Shown in pieces: positions 26,987 to 36,124 of a stretch of 64,000 nt of DNA. The stretch's first letter is position 1. Each line of letters starts with the position of its first letter. The notes beneath the pieces are model-generated. The model saw nothing but the letters and a program-made list of their open reading frames with translations, did not search any database and was not told the DNA's origin. The stretch covers positions 558,001 to 622,000 of the forward strand of contig NZ_QPEJ01000017.1 of assembly GCF_003335085.1 (NCBI RefSeq), given 5' to 3'. Made by a program: the position numbers and the translations under genes. This DNA comes from Polaribacter sp. WD7. GTDB lineage: Bacteria; Bacteroidota; Bacteroidia; Flavobacteriales; Flavobacteriaceae.

Positions 26987-28936
26987 ATGCAATTTAAAAA
27001 TCCAGAAATATTTTATCTTTTTTTTCTACTAATTATTCCAATTTTAGTACATCTTTTTCAACTACAAAAATTTGTAAAAGTAGCATTTACTAATGTTGCT
27101 TTTTTACAACAAATAGTACAACAAAATAGACGAAGTTCTCGCATAAAAAAATGGTTAATTTTAACCTGTAGATTACTATTATTTTCATCGATACTTTTTG
27201 CTTTTTCACAACCATATTTTAGTAATAAAGAATTTTCAAAAAAACAACATAACTTTATTTACTTAGACAATTCTTTAAGCACTGGTGCAACAGGAGAAAA
27301 AGGAAAACTACTTCAAGTTGCAGCTCAAGAAATTATCAATTCAGCTTCAGCTAGTAATACTTACACGCTACAAACAAATACAAATTTTTACAAAAATTTA
27401 TCTAAAGAAGAATTAAAAGAAGTACTTTTAGATATCAAAAACACTTCAAAATCTATAGATTTTAAGAGTATATACTTGAAAATATCAGAACCTATACCAC
27501 ATAAAACTAAAACTTTAATAAACAACATTTATATATCTGATTTTCAAAATAAAAAACACTTAGAGTTTACAAATGTAACACCTCCATTTTCTATTATTCA
27601 ACTCAAACCTTCGATAAAAAACAATATTTCTATTGATAGTGTTTTTGTAAGTGATAAAAAAAACAACACAACCACTGTAAAAGCTGTCATTAAAAACCAA
27701 GGTGATGCTAAATACAATATTCCTATAGCATTACACAACAAAACCAAATTGATTAGTAAACAATCTTTTTCTATACAAAAAGACAGCAATCAAATTATTG
27801 AATTTAAATTACAAAACCAATCTGAATTTAACGGAAAAATTAGTATAACTTTTAGCGATACTTTCATATTTGACAACTCTTTTTTCTTCACCCTTAAAAA
27901 ACCTAAAAAAATAAATGTTTTGATTATTGGAAACAATGCTGAGTATTTAAAAAAAATTTACCCAAAAGAAGAATTTAACTACTCCTTCTCTAGTCTTCAA
28001 AATACGAGTTACAATAGCATCTCAAATCAAAATTTAATTGTACTTTCTGAACTAAAAAGCATCCCCAAAATTTTATCGAACCGATTATATGAGTTTGCGA
28101 AAAACGGAGGAAATCTTGTACTAATTCCTAGTAGTAAAATTGATACAAATTCTTACAATAATTTCTTAACCAAATTAAATATTGGGGTTGTAAAAAATCA
28201 ATTGAAAAACAATTTAAAAATTACAGAAATCAATTTTAATCATCCTTTACTTAAAAATGTATTTGTTAAAAAGGTTACAAATTTTCAATACCCAACAGTC
28301 AACTCATATTTAAGTTTTGACACAAGTTTAGGTTATCAAATTTTAACTTTCGAAAACAACCTTCCCTTTATACAAGAGTTCTCTATTTCTAACGGAAAAC
28401 TATTTTTGGTTGCCAGCAATTTAGATAAAGAAAACAGTAATTTTACAAACTCTCCTTTAATTGTTCCTATTTTCTATAATTTTGCACAATCTAGCTTTAA
28501 TAGTTCTACTATTTTTTACAGAACAAATACTAAAAACACTATTGATGTTGAAGTTAAAATGAACAAAGACGATGTTTTATCTATTGCCAATACAAAAAAC
28601 AAGTTTATTCCCTTGCAAAGACAATATCAGAAAAAAACAAGTTTGATTACAGATAATCAACTTAAGAAAAATGGATTTTACTATATTTTAAAAAATAAAG
28701 ATACCCTAGAAACAATTGCGTTTAACTATCCAAAATCTGAGAGCAACTTAAATTTTATGGATGTTGCAGCAATAAGAAATACAAATAAGAACATTAACAT
28801 TTCAGATTCCATCTCTTCTTTTTTTAATCAACTGAACAAAAAAAATGAAGTTCATTGGCTTTGGAAATGGTTTTTATCATTGGCAATTGTATCTTTGCTG
28901 CTAGAAATTTTAATCTTAAAATTCTACAAAACATGA
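26987..28936 (+). CDS. BatA-domain membrane protein
   Basis: 649 residues. The N-terminus MQFKNPEIFYLFFLLIIPIL is the BatA (TIGR02226) domain with two membrane helices, and a third helix lies at the C-terminus (WLWKWFLSLAIVSLLLEIL). The middle is a large extracytoplasmic region with a DUF4159/GATase-like core (KINVLIIGNNAEYL, YEFAKNGGNLVLIPS). The von Willebrand MIDAS motif is not evident. The gene ends ATGA, overlapping the dihydroorotase-like start by 4 bp, which indicates translational coupling. Confidence 0.85.
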   Translation: MQFKNPEIFYLFFLLIIPILVHLFQLQKFVKVAFTNVAFLQQIVQQNRRSSRIKKWLILTCRLLLFSSILFAFSQPYFSNKEFSKKQHNFIYLDNSLSTGATGEKGKLLQVAAQEIINSASASNTYTLQTNTNFYKNLSKEELKEVLLDIKNTSKSIDFKSIYLKISEPIPHKTKTLINNIYISDFQNKKHLEFTNVTPPFSIIQLKPSIKNNISIDSVFVSDKKNNTTTVKAVIKNQGDAKYNIPIALHNKTKLISKQSFSIQKDSNQIIEFKLQNQSEFNGKISITFSDTFIFDNSFFFTLKKPKKINVLIIGNNAEYLKKIYPKEEFNYSFSSLQNTSYNSISNQNLIVLSELKSIPKILSNRLYEFAKNGGNLVLIPSSKIDTNSYNNFLTKLNIGVVKNQLKNNLKITEINFNHPLLKNVFVKKVTNFQYPTVNSYLSFDTSLGYQILTFENNLPFIQEFSISNGKLFLVASNLDKENSNFTNSPLIVPIFYNFAQSSFNSSTIFYRTNTKNTIDVEVKMNKDDVLSIANTKNKFIPLQRQYQKKTSLITDNQLKKNGFYYILKNKDTLETIAFNYPKSESNLNFMDVAAIRNTNKNINISDSISSFFNQLNKKNEVHWLWKWFLSLAIVSLLLEILILKFYKT

Positions 28937-30189
28937 CTACGCTTATAAAATCGGCAAAAATTGTAGATGCCTCAAGCCCACATCATCTAAAAAGAAAAGA
29001 TATCTTAATAGTAGATGGTATGATCACAAAAATTGAAGACACAATTATTCAACAAGATGCTACTATCGTTACTTTTAATAACCTTCATGTTTCTTTGGGT
29101 TGGTTTGACACTAGTGTTTCTTTAGGGGAACCAGGATTTGAGGAAAGAGAAACTATAGATAAGGGCTTACGTGTAGCTGCAAAATCTGGTTTTACGAGTA
29201 TCGCTGTAAATGCAAATACAAATCCGGTTATCGACACTAAATCTTCAGTAGAATTTCTAAAAAACAAAGCCAAGGGTCATGCTACAAATCTTTATCCTAT
29301 TGCGGCCTTAACCCAAAAAAGTGAAGGTATAGAAATGGCAGAATTGTATGATATGTATCAATCTGGGGCCTTAGCATTTGCAGACTATAAAAGGCCAATT
29401 GCAAACGACAATCTAATGAAAATTGCGCTTTTATATGCTCAAAACTTTGGAGGTTTGGTTATGAGTTTTCCTAAAAACAAGGCTATTGCTGGTGAAGGAA
29501 TTGCAAATGAAGGCATTAATAGCACAAAATTGGGCTTAAAAGGAATACCAGATTTAGCTGAACACTTACAAATTGCTAGAGATTTATTTTTACTAGAATA
29601 TACAGGAGGTAAACTGCACATACCAACCATTTCTACGGCAAAATCTGTAAGCTTAATTAAGGAGGCAAAAAAGAAAGGTTTGCAAGTAACTTGTAGTGTA
29701 TCCATTAATAATCTTTTCTTATCTGATGATAATTTGCATGGTTTTGATAGCAACTTTAAATTAAACCCTCCGTTAAGAACCAAGGGTGATGTAAAATCTT
29801 TACAGAAAGCTGTAAAATCTGGCGTTATTGATATTATTACAAGTGATCATAATCCTATTGATATTGAACATAAAAAAGTAGAATTTAGTCAAGCTAAAGA
29901 CGGTGCAATTGGTCTAGAGAGTGCATTTTCTGTTTTAAATTCAATTTTTGAAATTGAAGAATTTATTGCACAAATCACCACAAATCCAAAAGAAATTTTC
30001 GGCTTAGAGAATACTTCTATCTCTGAAGGGAATATTGCTGATGTTTCTTTATTTACAACTGATGGAGAGTATGAATTTACGTTAGAAAATATTTTATCTA
30101 CTTCAAAAAATAGTGCTTTTTTAGGTAAAACTTTAAAAGGGAAAGCTTACGGAATATTCGCTAACAACCAACTTGTTTTAAATCAATAA
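28933..30189 (+). CDS. Dihydroorotase-like protein lacking most metal ligands
   Basis: 418 residues from the ATG at 28933. The amidohydrolase fold is clear (KSAKIVDASSP start, LGEPGFEERETIDKG, NEGINSTKLGLKGIP). The metal site is eroded: the family HxH in DxHVHLREPG is SVS here, the His of VMVHAED is Ser (VMSFPKN), and the His of HVST is Thr (TIST). Only the late Asp/His of TSDHNP remain. Zinc-dependent hydrolysis is therefore unlikely. Pseudo-dihydroorotases that support aspartate carbamoyltransferase are known elsewhere, so a structural or regulatory role is plausible. A true pyrC is expected elsewhere in the genome. Confidence 0.85.
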   Translation: MTTLIKSAKIVDASSPHHLKRKDILIVDGMITKIEDTIIQQDATIVTFNNLHVSLGWFDTSVSLGEPGFEERETIDKGLRVAAKSGFTSIAVNANTNPVIDTKSSVEFLKNKAKGHATNLYPIAALTQKSEGIEMAELYDMYQSGALAFADYKRPIANDNLMKIALLYAQNFGGLVMSFPKNKAIAGEGIANEGINSTKLGLKGIPDLAEHLQIARDLFLLEYTGGKLHIPTISTAKSVSLIKEAKKKGLQVTCSVSINNLFLSDDNLHGFDSNFKLNPPLRTKGDVKSLQKAVKSGVIDIITSDHNPIDIEHKKVEFSQAKDGAIGLESAFSVLNSIFEIEEFIAQITTNPKEIFGLENTSISEGNIADVSLFTTDGEYEFTLENILSTSKNSAFLGKTLKGKAYGIFANNQLVLNQ

Positions 30190-30198
30190 GCTACACAA

Positions 30199-30840
30199 AT
30201 GAGTGATTTACATTACCTAGTAAGACAACCTAAAATACAAATTAAAAATCCGCCTTTATTAATTTTACTTCATGGCTATGGAAGTAATGAACAAGATTTG
30301 TTTTCTTTTGCTGAAGAATTACCAGACAACTTTTTAATTATTAGTGTACAAGCTCCTTTAAGTATGGGGTTTGGTAGTTACGCTTGGTATTCTATTAATT
30401 TTGATGATATAAACGGTAAATTCTCAGATCTAAAAGAAGCAAAAAATGCTATAGATAAAATAGCTAGCTTTATTGATGATATAAAAATAAAATATAATAC
30501 AGACGCTAAAAAAACATTTTTATTAGGATTTAGTCAAGGGGCAATTTTAAGTTATTCTCTTAGTTTTTTCTACCCAAATAAAGTACAATACGTAATTGCA
30601 TTAAGCGGCTATATTAATACAGATTTGCTACCAAACTCTATGGCTAAAAATATTGAAACAGAATATTATAGTTCTCATGGTAGTGTAGACCAAGTTTTAC
30701 CAGTTGAGTGGGCTAGAAACTCAAAACCGTTTTTAGATAATCTAAATTTAAACAGTGTTTATTCAGAGTATCCTGTAGGTCATGGAGTTGCTCCACAAAA
30801 TTTTTATAGTTTTAAAAATTGGTTAGAAGAACGTTTATAA
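30199..30840 (+). CDS. Phospholipase/carboxylesterase family alpha/beta hydrolase
   Basis: 213 residues. Oxyanion/N-terminal motif LILLHGYGSNEQDL, nucleophile elbow LGFSQGA (Ser ~116), Asp in SHGSVDQVLPV and His in PVGHGV near the C-terminus complete the triad. No signal peptide, so cytoplasmic. The family hydrolyses small acyl or phenyl esters and some members depalmitoylate; the natural substrate is unknown. It lies 9 bp after the dihydroorotase-like gene. Confidence 0.88.
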   Translation: MSDLHYLVRQPKIQIKNPPLLILLHGYGSNEQDLFSFAEELPDNFLIISVQAPLSMGFGSYAWYSINFDDINGKFSDLKEAKNAIDKIASFIDDIKIKYNTDAKKTFLLGFSQGAILSYSLSFFYPNKVQYVIALSGYINTDLLPNSMAKNIETEYYSSHGSVDQVLPVEWARNSKPFLDNLNLNSVYSEYPVGHGVAPQNFYSFKNWLEERL

Positions 30841-30843
30841 CAA

Positions 30844-31497
30844 TTAATGTTTTTCTACCTTTAATAATTCGGGAAATTTCTTTTTAAAACGATTTAATCT
30901 TGGCACTGAAACAGCCCTAACATAGCCTTGATTAGGATTTCTTTTTTCAAAATCTTGATGGTAATCTTCTGCTTTATAAAAAGTTTCTATTTTACGTACT
31001 TCTGTAACTATTTTACCTTCATAAACCTCTTCATTTAACTTTTTTATAGCATTTTGTACAATTTGCTTTTCAACTTCTGTTTTATAAAATGCGATAGATC
31101 TGTACTGCGTTCCATAATCTGGATGCTGGCCATTAACTGTTGTAGGATTATGTGACCCAAAAAATACCTTTACTAACGTTTTAAAATTTACAATTTTAGG
31201 GTTGTAATACACAGCTACAGTTTCTGCATGCCCTGTTTTTCCTGTTCCTATACTTTGGTATGTTGGGTTTTTAGTATTTCCGCCTGCATAACCAGAAACA
31301 GCTTCTTCTACCCCTTTTACACTTTCAAAAATTGCTTCTACACACCAGAAACAACCACTAGCAAAGTAGGCTACTTCTGTATCTTGACTTGGGGCATATT
31401 TTGAGTTTATTTTAATTTCTTCCTTTTTTGTAAAACCAAAACAAGAGACCAATACTAAAAAAAATCCGAATGCAGCTAAGTGTTTAAAAAACTTCAT
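30844..31497 (-). CDS. msrA: Peptide methionine-S-sulfoxide reductase, exported
   Basis: Repairs oxidised methionine. 217 residues including an N-terminal signal with a possible lipobox (FFLVLVSC, Cys 19). The catalytic motif GCFWCVEAIF follows at about residue 49, then YAGGNTKNPTYQ, GHAETV and the conserved YHQDF. The signal implies action in the cell envelope rather than the cytoplasm. A hairpin terminator 20-60 bp before its start codon may form a regulatory leader. Confidence 0.93.
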   Translation of the reverse strand: MKFFKHLAAFGFFLVLVSCFGFTKKEEIKINSKYAPSQDTEVAYFASGCFWCVEAIFESVKGVEEAVSGYAGGNTKNPTYQSIGTGKTGHAETVAVYYNPKIVNFKTLVKVFFGSHNPTTVNGQHPDYGTQYRSIAFYKTEVEKQIVQNAIKKLNEEVYEGKIVTEVRKIETFYKAEDYHQDFEKRNPNQGYVRAVSVPRLNRFKKKFPELLKVEKH

Positions 31498-31516
31498 ATA
31501 TTAATTTCATATTTGT

Positions 31517-31637
31517 TAAAAAAAGATTGTACTAAGAATCATTTAAAACTCAGTACAATCTCTAGAACTTTTAATTGAATAAATATCTAGGTATTTACAA
31601 CCCCACAGCTTCAATTAAACTGCTTTTCTCAAAAGAG
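31517..31637 (-). ncRNA. Candidate small RNA or msrA leader with terminator
   Basis: Read on the minus strand, a -7 box (31650-31643) is followed by about 120 nt containing an A/T-rich 10-bp helix TTTAATTGAA/TTCAATTAAA (31610-31571 region) and an inner GGU..ACC stem. A classical terminator follows: AGATTGTACT/AGTACAATCT, then T7 at 31523-31517. It ends 20 bp before the msrA start codon. It could be an independent small RNA (the 6S-Flavo family would be the first to test) or a terminator-controlled msrA leader. No match to a known riboswitch was recognised. Confidence 0.4.
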
Positions 31638-31642
31638 AGAAA

Positions 31643-31650
31643 CAAAAATA
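31643..31650 (-). promoter_or_regulatory. -7 box for the small RNA / msrA leader
   Basis: TATTTTTG on the minus strand, an exact TAnnTTTG match. No strong -33 TTG was seen. Confidence 0.45.
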
Positions 31651-31734
31651 TTTATTTTGATATTACTTTAGACGTATGATTTGCATCTAATTTACAAGAT
31701 GTTTACAACTTTAGTAATTTCTTAAGAATTGAGG

Positions 31735-31765
31735 TTGCAGAAATCTTAACAGAATCTTATTTTTG
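31735..31765 (+). promoter_or_regulatory. dnaX promoter
   Basis: TTG at 31735-31737, a 20-bp spacer and the -7 box TATTTTTG at 31758-31765. The start codon follows 20 bp later. Confidence 0.55.
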
Positions 31766-31785
31766 TCTTATACTTTAACACATCT

Positions 31786-33477
31786 ATGGAGCATTTTATA
31801 GTATCAGCACGTAAATATAGACCTCAAAATTTTGAGGATGTTGTTGGGCAACAAGCTATCACAAATACGTTAGAAAATGCTATAAAAAACAACCATTTAG
31901 CCCAGGCTTTATTATTTACAGGTCCGCGTGGAGTTGGTAAAACTTCTTGTGCTAGAATATTAGCAAAAAAAATTAATCAACAAGATGCAACCCATGCAGA
32001 AGATGAAGATTTTGCATTTAATATTTTTGAATTGGATGCTGCCTCTAATAACTCTGTTGATGATATAAGAAGTTTAACCGATCAGGTTCGTATACCTCCT
32101 CAAACCGGAAAATACAAAGTATATATTATAGATGAGGTACACATGCTTTCTCAAGCGGCTTTTAATGCGTTTTTAAAAACATTAGAAGAACCACCTGCAC
32201 ACGCTATTTTTATTTTGGCTACTACAGAAAAGCATAAAATTATACCTACTATTTTATCTCGTTGTCAAATCTTTGATTTTAAACGAATTGGTGTTTTAGA
32301 CGCAAAAAATTACTTAAAAGTAATTTGTGAAAAAGAAAATATTACTGCAGAAGATGATGCAATACACGTTATTGCTCAAAAAGCAGATGGCGCAATGCGA
32401 GACGCTTTGTCTATATTTGATAGAGTTGTAAGTTTTTCTGGAAACAACTTGACTCGAGAAGCAGTTACAGAAAATTTAAATGTATTAGACTACGATACGT
32501 ATTTTAATATGACAGATTTATTGCTAGACAATAAAATACCTGAAGTTTTAAATGGATTTAATATTATTTTAGGAAAAGGATTTGAAGGGCATCATTTTAT
32601 AAATGGTTTAGCAAGTCATTTTAGAGATATTTTGGTTGCAAAAGACAAAGCAACTATAGATTTACTTGAAGTTGGTGACAATGCAAAAAAGAAATACTTA
32701 GCCCAAGCTACTAAGGCTAGCATACCTTTTTTGCTACAAGCAATTGAGAAAGCTAACAATTGTGATTTAAACTATAGAACAAGTAAAAATCAACGATTGT
32801 TGGTTGAGCTTACTCTAATGCAGATTGCCTCTATCACTTTTGATGGAGAAAAAAAAAAGTCAGCTAACTACATAATACCAGCTACTTTTTTTCAGGCTCT
32901 TTCTCCTGCAATAAAAAAAGAGAACACAGTAGTTAAGCAAAGAGAGACCGTAACAAAATCTCAAAAAACTCCGGAAATAACAAAACCAAAATTAGAAAAA
33001 CCAATTTTAAAATCGGTTAAAAGACGTACCTCTTCTTTATCTCTAAAGAGTATCTATCAGAAAAAAGAAGTTAAAAAAACGGATGTAGAGGAAAATTTTG
33101 ACAACCACCCTAAAGATGTCTTTTCTGAAGAAAAGCTACAAACATTATGGAAAGAGTATGCTACTATTCTCCAAAAAAAAGGAGAAAGAAGTATGGCTTC
33201 TATAGTAGCCACAGATATTCCTAAGCTAGAAGGAAAATTTAATATTTTATTTACTGTACCCAATAAATTGATGAAAGATCAATTTCATAAAGGCAGGCCT
33301 AAACTAGTAAAGTATCTTAGAGAGCAATTAAACAATTATGGAATAGATATTATTGTGAATCTAAATGAAACCGTAGAGAAAAAGTTTGCTTACACACCGC
33401 AAGAAAAGTTTAACAAAATGAAAGAAAAGAATCCGTTGTTGGAAAAACTTCGTCAGACTTTTGAATTAGATTTGTAA
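31786..33477 (+). CDS. dnaX: DNA polymerase III gamma/tau subunit
   Basis: Clamp-loader ATPase of the replisome. 563 residues. Walker A is GPRGVGKTS (residue ~45), Walker B YIIDEVHM, then SQAAFNAFLKTLEEPP and sensor 1 ATTEKHKIIPTILSRCQ. The four-cysteine zinc module usual after Walker A is absent. The region reads AKKINQQDATHAEDEDF, and loss of the zinc module is, as far as I recall, usual in Bacteroidota. The C-terminal third contains a basic linker and a tau-like domain. The last 25 bp overlap the convergent antiporter gene. Confidence 0.95.
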   Translation: MEHFIVSARKYRPQNFEDVVGQQAITNTLENAIKNNHLAQALLFTGPRGVGKTSCARILAKKINQQDATHAEDEDFAFNIFELDAASNNSVDDIRSLTDQVRIPPQTGKYKVYIIDEVHMLSQAAFNAFLKTLEEPPAHAIFILATTEKHKIIPTILSRCQIFDFKRIGVLDAKNYLKVICEKENITAEDDAIHVIAQKADGAMRDALSIFDRVVSFSGNNLTREAVTENLNVLDYDTYFNMTDLLLDNKIPEVLNGFNIILGKGFEGHHFINGLASHFRDILVAKDKATIDLLEVGDNAKKKYLAQATKASIPFLLQAIEKANNCDLNYRTSKNQRLLVELTLMQIASITFDGEKKKSANYIIPATFFQALSPAIKKENTVVKQRETVTKSQKTPEITKPKLEKPILKSVKRRTSSLSLKSIYQKKEVKKTDVEENFDNHPKDVFSEEKLQTLWKEYATILQKKGERSMASIVATDIPKLEGKFNILFTVPNKLMKDQFHKGRPKLVKYLREQLNNYGIDIIVNLNETVEKKFAYTPQEKFNKMKEKNPLLEKLRQTFELDL

Positions 33478-35297
33478 GTCTCTCCAATATTTTTTCCTAA
33501 ATAAGATAGCATTAACTCTTCTTTACCTGCTCCAATTTTTTCGAATTCAGAAATTAAATAAATACCTTCTCCCTTTTCAACAAACAACGGTACAGATTTT
33601 TCTTCTCTAGATAAAAGTTCTAAAATGTTATTGTATTCTTCTTCATTTTCAATCTTCACTTCATTTATATTAGGATTTTCTCTATAAGCTTCACTTAAGT
33701 TAATGTAATCATCTTTTGGTGTAAAAAACCATTCTCTATCTTCATCTGTAGATTCTAATAATTGCACAGACGACGCTAGTTTATAAGCCCCATGTTCTCC
33801 AAAATCTTTAGAAAAATTCTTTAAAACATGATTGTTTACAGCATCACTACCTGTCATCGCTATTAGATACCCAACATCATTCAGCTCTATGTTATCTGTT
33901 AATTCGTCATCATAAACATCTGCCCTTATCGCTTCTAGATCACTATCTAATGCTTGCTGTACAAATGTTTTATTAGAATCTATAAGTATTATTCTTTTAC
34001 CTTTATCACGCAAATACTCTGCAATTAAACGTGCGGGATCAGAAGCTCCTACAAATAAAATAGCATCAGAACTTTTTAAGAAAACGCCTACCAATCTTGC
34101 AAATAATCTTGCTGTAGTAGCGTTTAAGAGCACTGTGCCCAAAACAATCATAAACACTAGTGGAGTAATATACTCTGCACCTTCTACTCCTTGTTTTAAG
34201 AGTTTACTACCAAAAAGCGAAGCAATACCAGCAGCTACAATTCCACGAGGACCCACCCAACTGATAAATAGTTTTTCATTAAACTTTAGCTTAGAATTTC
34301 TAGTACTTGCAAATACAGCTATGGGTCTTATCACAAAAACAACTACAGCAAACAATGCTGCTGTTTTCCAAGTGTACAGCAACATTAAATCTTCTATATC
34401 TATATTTGCTGCTAACAATATAAAGAGAATAGAGATTAATAAAACACTCAATGATTCTTTAAAATACAATAGTTCTTTAAGGTTGCTTAACTTTCCGTTA
34501 CCCAACACCATACCCATAACTACAACAGCTAACAATCCAGACTCATGAGCAAATAATTCTGATTCTACGAACACTAGTAAAACAGTAGATAAAGAAACTA
34601 CATTTAATAGATAATGAGGAATTAACTTCTTATTAATAGCATAGGCTAAAGCATGCGCAAACGTAAAGCCAAAAGTTGTACCGAAAAGTAAAATTTTACC
34701 GAACTCTATGAGTGCTGTTTTTGTAAAACCACCACCACCACCAACACTTATAAATTCAAATACCAATACAGCTACCAAAGCTCCTATAGGGTCTATTAAA
34801 ATACCTTCCCACTTTAATACAGTAGATATATCTTTTTTTAAAGGAATATTTCTTAAAATTGGCGTAATAACTGTGGGACCAGTAACAATAATTAATCCTG
34901 CAAAAAGAAAAGATAACTCCCAACCCAATTTAAAAATAAAATGCGCTACTAAACCCGCTCCAAAAAAAGTAATGGCAGAACCCAATGTTATTAATTTGGT
35001 AATAACAGGACCTACATTTTTAATCTCGCTTCTTTTTAGAGTTAAACCACCTTCAAAAAGTACTATACTTATGGCTAGAGAAACAAAATAATACAAGCCT
35101 TCTCCAGGAAACAAACCTTTTTCACCGTTCCAAATAGGCTCTATCCATTTAGAACCATCTTCACTTAAAAATTCGGCTGCAATTGGCCCTACTAATAGAC
35201 CAATTAATATAAGTGGCAAAATAGCAGGAATTTTAAATTTCCATGCTACCCATTGCGCCAATATTCCTAATATTATAATTCCTGCTAATTCTAACAT
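33453..35297 (-). CDS. CPA-family Na+/H+ antiporter with C-terminal TrkA-N domain
   Basis: 614 residues. The first ~400 form about 12-13 membrane helices, with GPTVITPILRNIPLKKDIS and EGILIDPIGALVAVLVFE (the conserved membrane Asp lies in this segment) and WVGPRGIVAAGIASL. A Rossmann-like TrkA-N domain follows (ILFVGASDPARLIAEYL), suggesting nucleotide-linked gating. It exchanges Na+ or K+ for protons for pH and salt homeostasis, fitting a marine bacterium. Its 3' end overlaps dnaX by 25 bp in antisense. Confidence 0.9.
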   Translation of the reverse strand: MLELAGIIILGILAQWVAWKFKIPAILPLILIGLLVGPIAAEFLSEDGSKWIEPIWNGEKGLFPGEGLYYFVSLAISIVLFEGGLTLKRSEIKNVGPVITKLITLGSAITFFGAGLVAHFIFKLGWELSFLFAGLIIVTGPTVITPILRNIPLKKDISTVLKWEGILIDPIGALVAVLVFEFISVGGGGGFTKTALIEFGKILLFGTTFGFTFAHALAYAINKKLIPHYLLNVVSLSTVLLVFVESELFAHESGLLAVVVMGMVLGNGKLSNLKELLYFKESLSVLLISILFILLAANIDIEDLMLLYTWKTAALFAVVVFVIRPIAVFASTRNSKLKFNEKLFISWVGPRGIVAAGIASLFGSKLLKQGVEGAEYITPLVFMIVLGTVLLNATTARLFARLVGVFLKSSDAILFVGASDPARLIAEYLRDKGKRIILIDSNKTFVQQALDSDLEAIRADVYDDELTDNIELNDVGYLIAMTGSDAVNNHVLKNFSKDFGEHGAYKLASSVQLLESTDEDREWFFTPKDDYINLSEAYRENPNINEVKIENEEEYNNILELLSREEKSVPLFVEKGEGIYLISEFEKIGAGKEELMLSYLGKNIGETYKSNSKV

Positions 35298-35366
35298 TCT
35301 ATTTTTTTAAAAAATCTAATTTATGAAAAAACATACTAGTAGCAAGTTTCTTTACATCAAATAATG

Positions 35367-35375
35367 TTTAAATTT
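35367..35375 (+). promoter_or_regulatory. -7 box of the miaE gene
   Basis: TTAAATTTG contains TAAATTTG, an exact TAnnTTTG match. It falls inside codons 2-4 of the longer possible reading frame and therefore favours the start at 35397. Confidence 0.4.
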
Positions 35376-35396
35376 GCAAAACAAACGCAAAATCTT

Positions 35397-35978
35397 ATGT
35401 TAGGCTTACAATTTGAAACAACAACCTCTTGGGCAGAAATTGCAAAAGATAATTTACAACAAATTTTAACAGATCATGCATTTTTAGAGCAAAAGGCTGC
35501 TTCTAACGCTGTTTCTATTATAATAAACTATTCTGAAGAGACAGAATTAGTTAAAGAAATGAGCAATATTGCTATAGAAGAGATGCAGCATTTTAAAATG
35601 GTGCATTTGCTTATGGTTAAACGAGGTATGGTGTTGGGTAGAGAACAAAAGAATGATTATGCGGTTAGGTTGCAAAAATTTTTTCCGAAAACAAAAGATA
35701 GAACAAATGCGTTAATTCAGCGCTTATTGGTAGCTGCTTTAATAGAAGCCAGAAGTTGTGAGCGCTTTAAAGTGTTTTCTGAAAATATGGAAGATGAAGA
35801 ATTGGCTAAGTTTTACAAAAACTTAATGATTTCTGAAGCCAACCACTACACCACTTTTTTACAATTTGCGCGTGAATATCAAGATAGAGAAATTGTAGAT
35901 AAAAAATGGAATGACTTATTAGCTTTTGAAGCTAATATGATGCGCGAACGTGGTAACTTGGCTAAAATTCATGGGTAA
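35397..35978 (+). CDS. miaE: tRNA-(ms2io6A)-hydroxylase (MiaE-like)
   Basis: About 193 residues of the ferritin-like di-iron family that hydroxylates ms2i6A37 in tRNA. Metal-ligand motifs seen: DHAFLEQKAAS, IEEMQHFKMVH, EARSCERF and SEANHYTTF. The frame is open from an ATG at 35364, but that start overlaps an exact -7 box (TAAATTTG), so transcription probably begins downstream of it. MLGLQFETT at 35397 is the usual family N-terminus. Confidence 0.85.
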   Translation: MLGLQFETTTSWAEIAKDNLQQILTDHAFLEQKAASNAVSIIINYSEETELVKEMSNIAIEEMQHFKMVHLLMVKRGMVLGREQKNDYAVRLQKFFPKTKDRTNALIQRLLVAALIEARSCERFKVFSENMEDEELAKFYKNLMISEANHYTTFLQFAREYQDREIVDKKWNDLLAFEANMMRERGNLAKIHG

Positions 35979-35981
35979 TAA

Positions 35982-36044
35982 TTGATGGTTGATGGTTGAT
36001 GGTTGATGGTTGATGGTTGATGGTTGATGGTTGATGGTTGATGG
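35982..36044 (+). repeat. Nine perfect tandem copies of the heptamer TTGATGG
   Basis: 63 bp of uninterrupted 7-bp units begin 4 bp after the miaE-like stop codon. Such heptamer arrays are prone to copy-number change by slippage. No gene reads through it. Confidence 0.95.
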
Positions 36045-36124
36045 AATTTAGCTCTTTTAACTTTATTATTTTGAAACTTTACAAACTTCAAACATTTTAA
36101 CTTTACCTTTCACAAAATCATACT

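Noticed and set aside
28855..28932. Upstream start of the dihydroorotase-like gene
   Set aside because: The added 26 residues lie inside the preceding gene; the ATG in the ATGA overlap gives the normal N-terminus.
35982..36044. Possible CRISPR or direct-repeat array
   Set aside because: Units are 7 bp with no spacers; it is a simple tandem repeat.
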